From positions 1-24,393 of the forward strand of contig DATKNV010000133.1 of assembly GCA_035541215.1 (NCBI GenBank): 24,393 bases of DNA, in the 5' to 3' direction. The notes beneath the pieces were generated by a model, which worked only from the letters and a program-made list of their open reading frames with translations, searched no databases and was not told the origin of the DNA. This document shows, one piece after another, positions 15,930 through 23,843 of this stretch; within the stretch, counting starts at the first letter, position 1; the number at the start of each line of letters is the position of its first letter. The stretch comes from DASZHJ01 sp035541215. GTDB lineage: Bacteria; Pseudomonadota; Alphaproteobacteria; ATCC43930; CGMCC-115725. The position numbers and the translations under genes are program-made.

Positions 15930-16104
15930 GCAGCGGCCGCGGCGAACTCGCCTTGGCCCCTCGCGCCGCCAGCGGCGCAGCAAGCCCGCCGCGATGCGGC
16001 GCTTTTGCGTGCTTCGATTCGGGCGCTCGCCCAGAACACCCGACGACCCCGTCCGCCTAAACCGGACGCCGCGCGCGTTCCTGTCGGAAGACTTCGTAGT
16101 TGAT

Positions 16105-17070
16105 TCAGTCCTGTATTCGTTTTCTCAGCGTATAGTTTGCTATTCCGTAATTATTGCAAAGCATCTGCAGTTTTGCGTAGGCCGGTGCCAGGGCCCTATC
16201 CAAAGCCGTTAGCGGGTGGGAGAGCGCGTAATTCATGATTGCCTTGAAGCTCGGCGGAATGCCTTTGCGGCGGAGGTATTGACCGGGGGTTTCCGGAAGC
16301 TCCTCCCACCGCAACGGCCGCAGGCCGAGGGACCGCCGCATGAAATACCTGAGCCAATGGATCGGCGTCATGCCGTAAATGGTGTCGTCGGCGGTCATGC
16401 TCTCGACAACCAGGCCGTTGCGACGGGCGTAGGCTTCGATGGCCTTGCGCCCGAAGATGTGCAGGGCGCGAGGGGTATCCACGCCGAAGAGGTGGCGGGC
16501 GGATATGCTGTCGAGATTGGAGCCGGCGAACACGAAGGCCCCGTTCGGCGCGAGATGATCGGCGATTCCCTTGAAGTAGGCCATCGGGTCGTGGAGATAT
16601 TCGAGAACGCCCCATGCGGTTATGACGTCGTATTGGTTTTCGGTTGGTATGGTCTCGAGAGATCGATAAATCCGCACGTCGTTTCTCAAAGCCACGTTTT
16701 CCGCGGTTTCCAATCCCTCCGCTTGCCATCCGCTCTCGATGGCCAGGCGCGGAAAATCTCCGTTGGCGCAGCCTATGTCCAGCAAGCGCTTGCTTGCATT
16801 GCGATTGAGTCCGGTGATCGATTTGAGTTGTTTGAGATGACGCTCGCCAGTGAATTTCGGACGTTTGGCGAAAAACAAATCGAAATACTCGGGCGGATAA
16901 AATCGCTTCATTTCGTCCTGCTTTGGACGTGGGCTGACGAAGGCCAGATCGCAGCTGCGGCAAAGAACGATATCGAACCATTCGTTCGGGTAATAAAGAA
17001 CGTCCGGCTTGCGGTAAAGCGGATCGCATTCGGCATTTCCACAGAGATTGCAGGCGACGATTTCGGGCAA
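16105..17070 (-). CDS. SAM methyltransferase with N-terminal zinc ribbon (paralogue A)
   Basis: Encodes 321 residues. The N-terminus has a CNLC plus CRSC four-cysteine site (residues about 8-11 and 37-40) framing YRKPDVLYYPNEWFDIVL, then FVSPRPKQDEMKRFYPPEYF. This arrangement is common in class I methyltransferases of sugar and polysaccharide pathways. The SAM motif is LLDIGCANGDFP, followed by DVITAWGVLEYLHDP and a C-terminal extension with WLRYFMRRSLGLRPLRWEELPE. It matches the rightward gene at 19370 along its whole length. The start is a TTG with a strong GGAGG eight bases upstream; no ATG in frame fits better. An inverted repeat lies just upstream. It probably methylates a sugar nucleotide or glycan; the position modified is unknown. 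Confidence 0.88.
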   Translation of the reverse strand: MPEIVACNLCGNAECDPLYRKPDVLYYPNEWFDIVLCRSCDLAFVSPRPKQDEMKRFYPPEYFDLFFAKRPKFTGERHLKQLKSITGLNRNASKRLLDIGCANGDFPRLAIESGWQAEGLETAENVALRNDVRIYRSLETIPTENQYDVITAWGVLEYLHDPMAYFKGIADHLAPNGAFVFAGSNLDSISARHLFGVDTPRALHIFGRKAIEAYARRNGLVVESMTADDTIYGMTPIHWLRYFMRRSLGLRPLRWEELPETPGQYLRRKGIPPSFKAIMNYALSHPLTALDRALAPAYAKLQMLCNNYGIANYTLRKRIQD

Positions 17071-17078
17071 GGGGCGTT

Positions 17079-17083
17079 CCTCC
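17079..17083 (-). promoter_or_regulatory. Ribosome binding site GGAGG that fixes a TTG start
   Basis: On the - strand GGAGG is followed by eight bases and then the TTG at 17070-17068. This is the strongest Shine-Dalgarno in the region and supports the non-ATG start of the zinc-ribbon methyltransferase. Confidence 0.7.
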
Positions 17084-17085
17084 GT

Positions 17086-17104
17086 TTGCCATTATCGATG
17101 GCAA
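17086..17104 (-). promoter_or_regulatory. Inverted repeat TTGCCAT-N5-ATGGCAA upstream of methyltransferase A
   Basis: Seven-base arms at 17086-17092 and 17098-17104 are perfect complements with a five-base spacer. On the - strand it ends two bases before the GGAGG ribosome binding site, so it could be an operator overlapping the promoter or an RNA hairpin controlling access to the ribosome site. Confidence 0.4.
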
Positions 17105-17375
17105 TTATACGTGACCTCATGAGGGGTCCCCCGCTGTCACCGTCGATTGCCGGGCTAGGGTCCGGACCGATAGCCAGCAGCATATCGTGGAGCGCCTTGA
17201 CGATCTAACCCCGAGAGCCCGCGCCCTGTGCTCGAGTCAATCTCGAAGCCAAGGCCTGCCCAATGCGGGCGGTCGCGCGCGAGTGCCATGCGACGCGCGC
17301 CAAAGGGCGATTCAACGCCGCGACATGAGCCGCGGCCGGGCGCGAGCGCTTTCATGGTCGGCCCAGATAAGCCGA

Positions 17376-18911
17376 TTACCCAAACGCTCGCAGCGTGCGC
17401 CAGAAAAGAATTGTGAGCATTTGTCGGGGATACGGCAATACCGCAGCCAATGCCGTGGAGACCGCCGCCGCGGTAGCCGCGGCTTGCAAGACGCCGTCCC
17501 AATATCCCTGCCCGGGCGGCGAAAGCCGCGTCGAAAGAAAGAGAAGCAGCGCTGCTATCGCGCTCGGAAGCAATACGTCGAACGACCACCACCTCACGAG
17601 CTCGCTCTGCAACAAGCGGCGATGCATGAATATCGTACCAATGAGAAGGGTGCCTGCATTCAAGCCTAACCAATACCCCACGCCCGCTACCGGTCCAACA
17701 CGCGGCACGCCGATCAAGAGTGCTGGTAGACCGACCGCAATCACAACAGCGTTGATGAGGAAACTAAGCCGCGTCCATGCAGCCGCGGCCTGGAGGCGCG
17801 TCGGGATAATATATAAAGTATAGAGCAAATTCCCCATCGCCGCCCAAGGAAGAAGCTCGGTCACCTCGTCGACCATCGGCGAGGTCTTCCCCAGCCATAT
17901 CTCCACGAGAGGCCGAGCGAAGGCGCACAACACGCCAGCCGCTGGGAGCGACAGCACGGCGGTGACTTGCGTCCATCGATGATATTCGCGCGCCAGTCCG
18001 CGTTCGTCTCCGTCGAGATAGAGACGCACAAGGTGCGGCATGACCGCGAAGCCCACGGGCTGCGCCACGAAAACCGGAATCAGAGACGCCGCCGTGAAGG
18101 TCAGGCTGTAAGCGGCGAAACGATCCAATGGAAGGAACGAGGACACCACGAGCTTGTCAGCCTGCATCATGATGGAATAGGTCACGCCGATGCTCAGCAT
18201 GCCGGCGCCATATCGCCAAAGGCCGTGCAAGCGAGACAAATCGAAGCGCAGGCGTTCCGGGGACAAAGGAAGCTGCCGCCACAGCGCCCAGCGCGAGAGC
18301 GCCGACAGCAGAGCGAGCGCACCGGCTTGCCATAGCAGGAGCAAGTCGACGCGCGGGGCCACCAGCCATAATATCGCTGCGCCGCCCGCCCATTGTACTG
18401 TGCCTCCGACAATTCGAAGGCGCATCAGCCAATCCTGGCGTTGCAATCCGATCAAGCCGCTGGCGTAGAGCATCCCGGGCCATTGGCAAGCGAGCGAAAG
18501 GCCCATTAAAGCGACCGCACGGCTCGTGTCGCTCGTGGATAAGCTGACGGTGCCGAGCCAATGCAGTGCGATCGTGCGCGCAAGAAGGACTAGAGCGGCG
18601 CCGATCGCCAGCGCGGTGCCAAGAGAGAGGCACTCCAGATTGAACAACAGTCTGCGCATTTCCGATGCGGAATCCGCCTTGTGCCGAAGGCGCGCAAATT
18701 CACGCATGAGCACCGGGCTAATTCCACTGTCGAGGAAAATGGTGGCGGTAACCAACGTGACGTAAAAGCCGACGAGGCCGTAGCTTTCGCTTCCCAAGAG
18801 ACGAAGGTAGACCGGTACGAATATCAACTGCAACCCGCCGATCCAAACTCGTGCGGCGACGTTGGCGATTATGTTGGCGGAAACGCTGACGGCCACTGAA
18901 GGCACCCTCAT
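17376..18911 (-). CDS. Polysaccharide flippase, Wzx/MATE-like (MOP superfamily)
   Basis: Encodes 511 residues, almost entirely hydrophobic, with about 12-14 membrane segments. The N-terminus (NIIANVAARVWIGGLQLIFVPVYLRLLGSESYGLVGFYVTL) is typical of RfbX/Wzx-type polysaccharide transporters, as are the central SIMMQADKLVVSSFLPLDRFAAYSL and the loop LVEIWLGKTSP. These proteins move lipid-linked oligosaccharide repeat units from the cytoplasmic to the periplasmic face of the inner membrane. The size is a little above the Wzx average. It lies between two paralogous methyltransferase genes and is the only transport gene seen in the locus. No polymerase (Wzy) or chain-length regulator (Wzz) is visible in the window. 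Confidence 0.9.
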   Translation of the reverse strand: MRVPSVAVSVSANIIANVAARVWIGGLQLIFVPVYLRLLGSESYGLVGFYVTLVTATIFLDSGISPVLMREFARLRHKADSASEMRRLLFNLECLSLGTALAIGAALVLLARTIALHWLGTVSLSTSDTSRAVALMGLSLACQWPGMLYASGLIGLQRQDWLMRLRIVGGTVQWAGGAAILWLVAPRVDLLLLWQAGALALLSALSRWALWRQLPLSPERLRFDLSRLHGLWRYGAGMLSIGVTYSIMMQADKLVVSSFLPLDRFAAYSLTFTAASLIPVFVAQPVGFAVMPHLVRLYLDGDERGLAREYHRWTQVTAVLSLPAAGVLCAFARPLVEIWLGKTSPMVDEVTELLPWAAMGNLLYTLYIIPTRLQAAAAWTRLSFLINAVVIAVGLPALLIGVPRVGPVAGVGYWLGLNAGTLLIGTIFMHRRLLQSELVRWWSFDVLLPSAIAALLLFLSTRLSPPGQGYWDGVLQAAATAAAVSTALAAVLPYPRQMLTILFWRTLRAFG

Positions 18912-19369
18912 TGCCAGGGGATCCGCGGATGAGAAAATTGGCCTTTCCGAGGACCGCGCGACGATCCAATTTGGGATCGTCGGGCCGCATTCATGGCGCG
19001 TGCATGACTTCGGCTGCTAACGAAATCGTTCAAACTGATTCCTCATGAAACCGGCCTTCCTCCCATTTCGGTCGTGGCTGGCAGGAAAGGCGGGCAGCCG
19101 CTCGATTTCGATCGTATCCTTATGGCCAAAATCGCAGCGACGGTCATCACAAATAACTGCGGACTCTCGTTTGGCGGCGTTGAGCTGCCTTGGCTCGTCG
19201 AACCCCCGACCCGCCGGCCACCGCAACCCTGGCACCGAGCATGGCTTTACACTAACTTTGCAACCGGATCCGTCCTCGGGGGCCGGTCATACGCTTGATG
19301 CCACGATCCGAGGCGCACATAGTCAGGCAATGGATTACCCAACAGCGGTGCCAAAGAATCATATGACCG
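18912..19369. other. 458-base divergent spacer between flippase and methyltransferase B genes
   Basis: The spacer separates two divergent genes and should carry both promoters. It contains a perfect 9-base inverted repeat near the flippase side (18959-18982). Short frames exist on both strands but none has a recognisable family. It may include decayed coding sequence from an earlier gene; I cannot show that. Confidence 0.5.
18959..18982. promoter_or_regulatory. Inverted repeat CGACGATCC-N6-GGATCGTCG upstream of flippase gene
   Basis: Nine-base arms are perfect complements around six bases. The site starts 48 bases upstream of the flippase ATG on the - strand and 388 bases before methyltransferase B. 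There is no T-run. It is an operator or leader-hairpin candidate. Confidence 0.45.
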
Positions 19370-20383
19370 ATGGCTAGGGAAGCGCTTTCTGACAACTCTG
19401 CGGACGCGTTCGAGAGCGTCCCCTGCAATCTCTGCGGCAGTTGGGATTTCAAAGAGCTATATCGAATCCCGGACCAGAAGTACCATCGAGACGAGTCATT
19501 TCAGGTCGTGATGTGTCGTTCCTGTGGCCTGGGATTCGTCAATCCAAGGCCGCGGCCCGAAGCGATGAGCAAGTATTATCCAGCAGAGTATTTCGTCGAT
19601 AATTTCAAGACGCGCCCCGAGCTTCTCGCGGAACGCTATCGGCGTGAAGCCTCCTACCTGGACTTCGTGCAGACCCCGGGAGGGGGTAAGCGGCGACTCC
19701 TGGACGTCGGCTGCGCCAACGGTGCCTTTCCCCGATTCGTACGCGATCTCGGCTGGGAAGTTGAGGGCGTCGAGGTCGCCGAAAACTCCGATGTCATCGA
19801 CGATTTTCCGGTATTCCGCATCCCCTTCGACAGAATTCCCGTTGCGGAGCCGCGCTACGATGCCGTAACGGCTTGGTCGGTGCTCGAGCACGTCCATGAT
19901 CCCATGGCCTATTTCAGGAAGGCGGCCGAGGTCTTGAAGCCCGGCGGCATCTTTGCCTTCGTCACCCCGAATTTCGGGAGCATCACATCGCGCTACCTCC
20001 TGCAGGAGGACGTACCGCGGCACTTGTATTTTTTCGATCGCAAATCGATCGCCGCCTACGCCGGAAAAGCGTCTCTTCAGATGATCCACAGCAGGACCGA
20101 CGGATCGATTTACACCTTGGAGCCGCTCCACTGGCTCCGCTTTTTCCTGCGGAAGCTGATCGGCAGGCCGCCGCTGGACTGGAAGCAGCTCCCGGAGATT
20201 CGCTTTCAGTATTTTGCTCGACTTGGCCTTGCGCCGACTTTCGCAAACACCGTCCGCTATATCTGCGCCAATCCGCTGACGGCTTTTGACCGCTTGCTCA
20301 TGCCAATCTACTCGAGCTGGCAGAAATTGACGGGATCGTATGGGATGGCCGTCTTCGTCACTCGCAAGCCGAGGAGCGAGTAA
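19370..20383 (+). CDS. SAM methyltransferase with N-terminal zinc ribbon (paralogue B)
   Basis: Encodes 337 residues. It begins with about 17 extra residues and then the same plan as the gene at 16105: CNLCGSWDF, then VVMCRSCGLGFVNPRPRPEAMSKYYPAEYF, a SAM motif LLDVGCANGAFP, then AVTAWSVLEHVHDPMAYF, RHLYFFDRKSIAAYAG and WLRFFLRKLIGRPPLDWKQLPE. The two proteins are clearly paralogous but well diverged. The class I methyltransferase fold and the neighbourhood suggest methylation of a sugar in the local glycan. The ATG at 19370 follows a four-codon mini-frame (ATG at 19363) and no strong Shine-Dalgarno is visible, so the exact start is less certain. It converges with the sulfotransferase gene, 30 bases between stops, with a short AGCC-TAAC-GGCT hairpin in between. 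Confidence 0.88.
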   Translation: MAREALSDNSADAFESVPCNLCGSWDFKELYRIPDQKYHRDESFQVVMCRSCGLGFVNPRPRPEAMSKYYPAEYFVDNFKTRPELLAERYRREASYLDFVQTPGGGKRRLLDVGCANGAFPRFVRDLGWEVEGVEVAENSDVIDDFPVFRIPFDRIPVAEPRYDAVTAWSVLEHVHDPMAYFRKAAEVLKPGGIFAFVTPNFGSITSRYLLQEDVPRHLYFFDRKSIAAYAGKASLQMIHSRTDGSIYTLEPLHWLRFFLRKLIGRPPLDWKQLPEIRFQYFARLGLAPTFANTVRYICANPLTAFDRLLMPIYSSWQKLTGSYGMAVFVTRKPRSE

Positions 20384-20413
20384 GCCCTCGAGCCTAACGG
20401 CTTTCGGTAAGCC

Positions 20414-21379
20414 TCACACTTCGCGCAAACTGTTCCGGCGATAAAGCAACCATAGCGCCAATCTCTTGCGCATGCCGAACGGGATCGCTCCGCCGGCAAT
20501 TCGGATTGCGCTGTTAATCGCCCTGAACATGCTCAGCTCTCGCGCAAATGAGGCGCCGAGGGCGTCGATCTGAAGACGGAAACGCGTCTTCGCCCAATCA
20601 TAGAGCGCCGCGTCGAACCTGTTCAAAGCCTCGATGCGGCGCTGTGTGGCTGCCGGTATTTCGCCAACCGTCAGTCGATCCTTCGTCGGATTGATTTCGT
20701 CATACAGCATTCCCGTCCACCGCCACCCGTAGATTCGCCGCAGATAGAGGACGAGAGCCGCAAAATCTTCCAGCGGCGCCGCGGCCAAAAAATACTTTTC
20801 GATGTTGCGCTTGGCCATTTCGAGATGACGCTCTTCGACCGGAGCAATCTCGAGCGGGCTCCCAACTTTGTCCATGTCGCTATCGAGCTCGCGAGCTCCG
20901 CTCAACAAGCGAACCTGAAAATTATGTGGGCCGAGGTCGATCTTGCTATCGAGGTATTGATCGAGCGTCATGGAATCGAAGACGCGCTCTTTCAGGGATA
21001 TCCCCGTTTTCCTTGCGAAGTAATAATGCGACAATACGCGATCGACCGGATTGCGCAGAACCGTGACGTATTTGGCTCGGCGTCCGAAAATTTCGTGGAC
21101 GCCCATGGGAAGATGTCCGGCGGCAACACAGCGAATCATGCGCCGTTCTTCCGCCGGCAGGGAGTTGTATTTCGTTTCCAGCGCGCCGAGAGATTCGGAC
21201 CATAAAGCCGAATGAACCTCACCGGTCTGCGCCACGAAAACCTGCGACTGAGGAAAGTTTCCCCGCAGGATAATGTTGAGGGTGGTTCCGCCCGTTTTCG
21301 GGATATGGAAGTGGATAAGGAGGTCGGGGGCAGCTAAGCTAGCCGTAGTGACGTTAGTAGATTGGGAATCTGCATTCAT
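20414..21379 (-). CDS. Sulfotransferase family 2 protein
   Basis: Encodes 321 residues from ATG 21379. It should transfer sulfate from PAPS to a carbohydrate hydroxyl. The 5'-phosphosulfate loop is visible as FHIPKTGGTTLNIIL (about residues 25-39) and the 3'-phosphate site as VLRNPVDRVLSHYYFAR (about 118-134), both characteristic of the Sulfotransfer_2 family. The C-terminal third is basic and moderately hydrophobic (MRKRLALWLLYRRNSLREV), perhaps membrane-associated. The frame extends to a GTG at 21433, but the ATG is preferred for a normal N-terminus; neither has a strong ribosome site. It implies that the glycan made here is sulfated, provided the cell makes PAPS; no PAPS synthesis genes are in the window. 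Confidence 0.87.
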   Translation of the reverse strand: MNADSQSTNVTTASLAAPDLLIHFHIPKTGGTTLNIILRGNFPQSQVFVAQTGEVHSALWSESLGALETKYNSLPAEERRMIRCVAAGHLPMGVHEIFGRRAKYVTVLRNPVDRVLSHYYFARKTGISLKERVFDSMTLDQYLDSKIDLGPHNFQVRLLSGARELDSDMDKVGSPLEIAPVEERHLEMAKRNIEKYFLAAAPLEDFAALVLYLRRIYGWRWTGMLYDEINPTKDRLTVGEIPAATQRRIEALNRFDAALYDWAKTRFRLQIDALGASFARELSMFRAINSAIRIAGGAIPFGMRKRLALWLLYRRNSLREV

Positions 21380-21538
21380 CGTAAATTTCCGTCGGCATCC
21401 GTAAAACCTTGCGCTGACCGCGGGCACGGGCACCCTTTACCCTATGCCCTCACCGAGGTCAATTTATGCGGCGACGGTCCCGGAGCCCAAATGCGGCGAG
21501 GCGGCAGAGCCTTCGGATAGCGGGATGAGCGTAGCGAC

Positions 21539-22705
21539 ATGCGCCTGATGCTCCTTCACCAACAGCTCGGTTACGGCGGTGCAGAGATGCACATGGTCGA
21601 GCTGGCGCGAGGCCTTGCGCGGCGCGGGCATGAGGTGACGGTGGTCACTTTCTATGACCGGAATCCTTTGGGCGCAGGCCTCGCTGAGGCCGGAGTCCGA
21701 CTGGTATCATTGCAAAAACGCGGGCGATGGGAGGTCCTCCGCTTTCTGCTGCGTTTCCTCATGGAAGTTCGGCGGAGCCGTCCGCAGGTGATACACACCC
21801 TCATGCCTGTTCCGAACCTCGTGGCACTTACGTCACGTCTGGCAAAGTGGGATGTCCGGATCGTCTGGGGAATTGTCGTGGCGTCGCTCGATCTCAGCCA
21901 CTACGATCGATTGACGCGCGCATCCTACGCGCTAGAGAGGCGTTTCGCCTCGTGGGCAGATCTCATAATTTCGAATTCGAACAGCGGTGTCGAAGCCTCG
22001 ATAAAGCTCGGCTATCCGAGGGCCAAGTTGCGGGTGATCCCCAATGGGGTCGATACTGAACGATATCGACCCGATCCCGATGCTCGCGCCGAATTACGCA
22101 GGGAATGGGGCATTCCCGACGGGACTCGCCTGGTGGGGATGGTCGCGCGTCTCGATCCTCAGAAGGACATTCCGACTTTCTTAGCTGCTGCAGCGCGGCT
22201 CGCGGCAGATGCGCAAGTCCGCATCGTGGTGATCGGCAGCGGTCCCGATGAATATCGCAACTCGCTCATGGCGCAAGCCGATCAGTTGGGGCTGCGTGCC
22301 CGTTTGAGTTGGCACCCCGCTCGCGGTGACATTGAGAAAGTATACGTTGCGCTCGACGTCCTCGTGGAGTCTTCGACTGCTGCCGGGACGTCTTATGTCG
22401 TCGTGCAGGCCATGTCATGTGGAACGGCGGTCGTCGTCACCGATTCGGGGGACAACGCCCTTGCCGTCGGCCCGTGGGGCCTCGTTGTACCTCCTCGAGA
22501 TCCCTCTGCCTTAGCTGACGCGATACGGCGTCAATTGCATCGAGTGGCGACCGAGGGGCCGTCGCTGGCTCTGGCATGTCGCCGGCACATCATCGAATCC
22601 TTCTCGGTAGATGCTCTGGTTCAGCGCACCGAGACGATGTTTTCGTCTCTTGTCGCTCCTTTCGGGGGCGAGGGCGCCGGGCATGGTTGGATGACCCGTT
22701 TTTGA
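21539..22705 (+). CDS. GT4-like glycosyltransferase lacking both EX7E glutamates
   Basis: Encodes 388 residues with a full GT-B layout. The start MRLMLLHQQLGYGGAEMHMVELARGLARRGHEVTVVT is the acceptor half; ADLIISNSNSGVEASIKLGYPRAKLRVIPNGVDTERY is the hinge; VGMVARLDPQKDIPTFL begins the donor half. In place of the usual E-G-x6-E segment it has AAGTSYVVVQAMSCG, so the two glutamates are Ala282 and Gln290. The surrounding residues (G283, AMSCG, VVTDSGDN) are conserved, which argues against a simple misalignment. In GT4 enzymes the second glutamate contacts the donor nucleotide ribose, so activity may be altered or lost. The gene is otherwise intact, with normal length and no frameshift. It is convergent with the methyltransferase at 22861. 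Confidence 0.85.
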   Translation: MRLMLLHQQLGYGGAEMHMVELARGLARRGHEVTVVTFYDRNPLGAGLAEAGVRLVSLQKRGRWEVLRFLLRFLMEVRRSRPQVIHTLMPVPNLVALTSRLAKWDVRIVWGIVVASLDLSHYDRLTRASYALERRFASWADLIISNSNSGVEASIKLGYPRAKLRVIPNGVDTERYRPDPDARAELRREWGIPDGTRLVGMVARLDPQKDIPTFLAAAARLAADAQVRIVVIGSGPDEYRNSLMAQADQLGLRARLSWHPARGDIEKVYVALDVLVESSTAAGTSYVVVQAMSCGTAVVVTDSGDNALAVGPWGLVVPPRDPSALADAIRRQLHRVATEGPSLALACRRHIIESFSVDALVQRTETMFSSLVAPFGGEGAGHGWMTRF

Positions 22706-22860
22706 GACGCAGCGGGAGAGGCAGTCGCCGACAGCATCAAGCAAAGGCAAGAACGCGGCCGTCCTACGGCTCGCACGAGCATTGAAAAAAGACTTGCGAG
22801 GCAAATCCCCTCTACGGCCTCTTCCCGAAATCGACGCCGATTGTGACGCGTTGAAGGGCT

Positions 22861-23625
22861 TCATTTACGTGAGCGGCGACGAACATGCTTTCGGACGGAC
22901 GCCGCGATCAGGCTGGGCAGCTTGCGCACCGTGGGTCCGAGCGTGAGCGCCTTTTGCGATTTGTAGACCTGCGGATGAACGAGATCGACGGAGCGGTCTG
23001 GCGCGACGAATTCCAATTGCGGCAGCTCGGCCGCTCGCTTCTGCGCAACATAGAGCAGAATATTCTGGCGATAATAGCCCATCACCCTCTCGTCGTGCCA
23101 AATTCTCGGCCGGATTGGGTCAGCGACGCGATATGAAAGGTCGCGGAAGAGCCCGCGCCAATAATCTTGCCACTGCTCGTTCACGTGGCCCGGGCCTCCC
23201 TGCCGAGGAATGGCGGCCGAAAACAGGATTACGTCCGAGAGCCGCGTCAGCGTCTCTACGAACCCGCGCGCAGAGGATTCCGGCAGATGCTCACCTACCT
23301 CCAGCGAGATCGCGAGGTCAAAACGTCGCCCAACCTCGATCGAACTCGAGAGATCGGCGCACATCACGCGGTCTTCCGGTATCACGAGATACTGCTTCGC
23401 TAAATACTCACCGTCTATGCCGAGGATGTCCTCTACACCATGGCGCTGGAACGCTCTGAGCCACGCTCCGGTTCCGCACCCGACATCGACGACGGAACGA
23501 ACGGAATAGGGAGACAGGTTATCCAGCAAGAGCGGGACCACGACATCGGCCGAGGCGGTCGCTAGTTTGGCCAGGCCCGCAAAGAAAGCCGCGTCATAGG
23601 GAGTATGAGTCCGTCTTCCAAACAA
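22861..23625 (-). CDS. Class I SAM-dependent methyltransferase
   Basis: Encodes 254 residues. The SAM-binding motif VVDVGCGTGAWLRAFQRHG is at about residues 46-64, followed by ILGIDGEY (acidic end of strand 2) and DLAISLEVGEHLPE (motif with the usual hydrophobic strand 4). The segment GGPGHVNEQWQDYWRGLF is typical of methyltransferases associated with glycan and FkbM-neighbour loci. The C-terminus is strongly basic (SVRKHVRRRSRK). There is no zinc ribbon, so it belongs to a different subgroup from the two paralogues at 16105 and 19370. The start is TTG 23625 with GGAG seven bases upstream. The substrate is unknown; a sugar hydroxyl is the contextual guess. Confidence 0.85.
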   Translation of the reverse strand: MFGRRTHTPYDAAFFAGLAKLATASADVVVPLLLDNLSPYSVRSVVDVGCGTGAWLRAFQRHGVEDILGIDGEYLAKQYLVIPEDRVMCADLSSSIEVGRRFDLAISLEVGEHLPESSARGFVETLTRLSDVILFSAAIPRQGGPGHVNEQWQDYWRGLFRDLSYRVADPIRPRIWHDERVMGYYRQNILLYVAQKRAAELPQLEFVAPDRSVDLVHPQVYKSQKALTLGPTVRKLPSLIAASVRKHVRRRSRK

Positions 23626-23632
23626 AACGATG

Positions 23633-23636
23633 CTCC
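23633..23636 (-). promoter_or_regulatory. Ribosome binding site GGAG for a TTG start
   Basis: On the - strand GGAG precedes the TTG at 23625 by seven bases. No ATG or GTG in this frame gives a plausible N-terminus close by, so the TTG is taken as the start of the methyltransferase. Confidence 0.55.
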
Positions 23637-23748
23637 GGGCCTAGGACCTCCGGCGAAAGTATCCAACCGAGGCACGCGAAAAGCAAATTTGTGATGGCGC
23701 CCCAAAGCCATGGATCGAGCTACAAATGCCCGATGGTTAGTTCGCCAA

Positions 23749-23774
23749 ATCGGAGCGCAGCGCCGGCTTCCGAT
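23749..23774 (-). terminator. Hairpin downstream of the tRNA-Leu 3' end
   Basis: ATCGGA (23749-23754) pairs with TCCGAT (23769-23774), and three further pairs (AGC with GCT) form inside with a small bulge. On the - strand it lies 15 bases beyond the tRNA CCA end and is followed by only three Ts, so it is a weak terminator. Its presence suits the left side being the original flank of the tRNA gene. Confidence 0.4.
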
Positions 23775-23788
23775 GGCTCGAATTTCAT

Positions 23789-23843
23789 TGGTGCCCCTGG
23801 AGGGACTTGAACCCCCACTCCCTTGCGAGAAACAGATTTTGAG
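23789..23843 (-). tRNA. 3' half of a tRNA-Leu(CAA) gene, attachment-site remnant
   Basis: Reading the - strand gives an anticodon loop CTCAAAA (23837-23843) with anticodon CAA, a TCTGT stem strand, a class II variable arm (23817-23831), a T arm of GGGGG-TTCAAGT-CCCTC (23800-23816), the acceptor strand CAGGGGC, discriminator A and an encoded CCA (23789-23791). The 5' half is absent: no D arm and no GCCCCTG acceptor strand follow. The five bases on the 5' side of the loop pair 4 of 5 with the stem, so the duplicated core may reach 23848. Such 3' fragments mark an end of an element integrated into a tRNA gene. The fragment cannot make a functional tRNA. Confidence 0.85.

Larger units (their letters stand above)
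17071..17375. other. 305-base spacer between flippase and methyltransferase genes
   Basis: Both flanking genes are on the - strand. Next to the methyltransferase the spacer holds its ribosome binding site and a small inverted repeat (17086-17104). Frames in the remainder have no recognisable protein. The stretch is long for neighbours in one operon, so the methyltransferase probably has its own promoter here. Confidence 0.5.

Noticed and set aside
15890..16039. 50-residue N-terminal extension of the asparagine synthase-like protein
   Set aside because: The glutaminase requires Cys at position 2; only the start at 15889 provides it.
19045..19377. Possible small gene in the spacer upstream of methyltransferase B
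   Set aside because: The translation shows no hydrophobic pattern, domain or ribosome site and runs into the start of the methyltransferase in another frame.
22758..22770. GCCGT-CCT-ACGGC hairpin as a terminator between convergent genes
   Set aside because: No T-run follows on either strand and the stem is only five pairs; chance in GC-rich DNA is likely.
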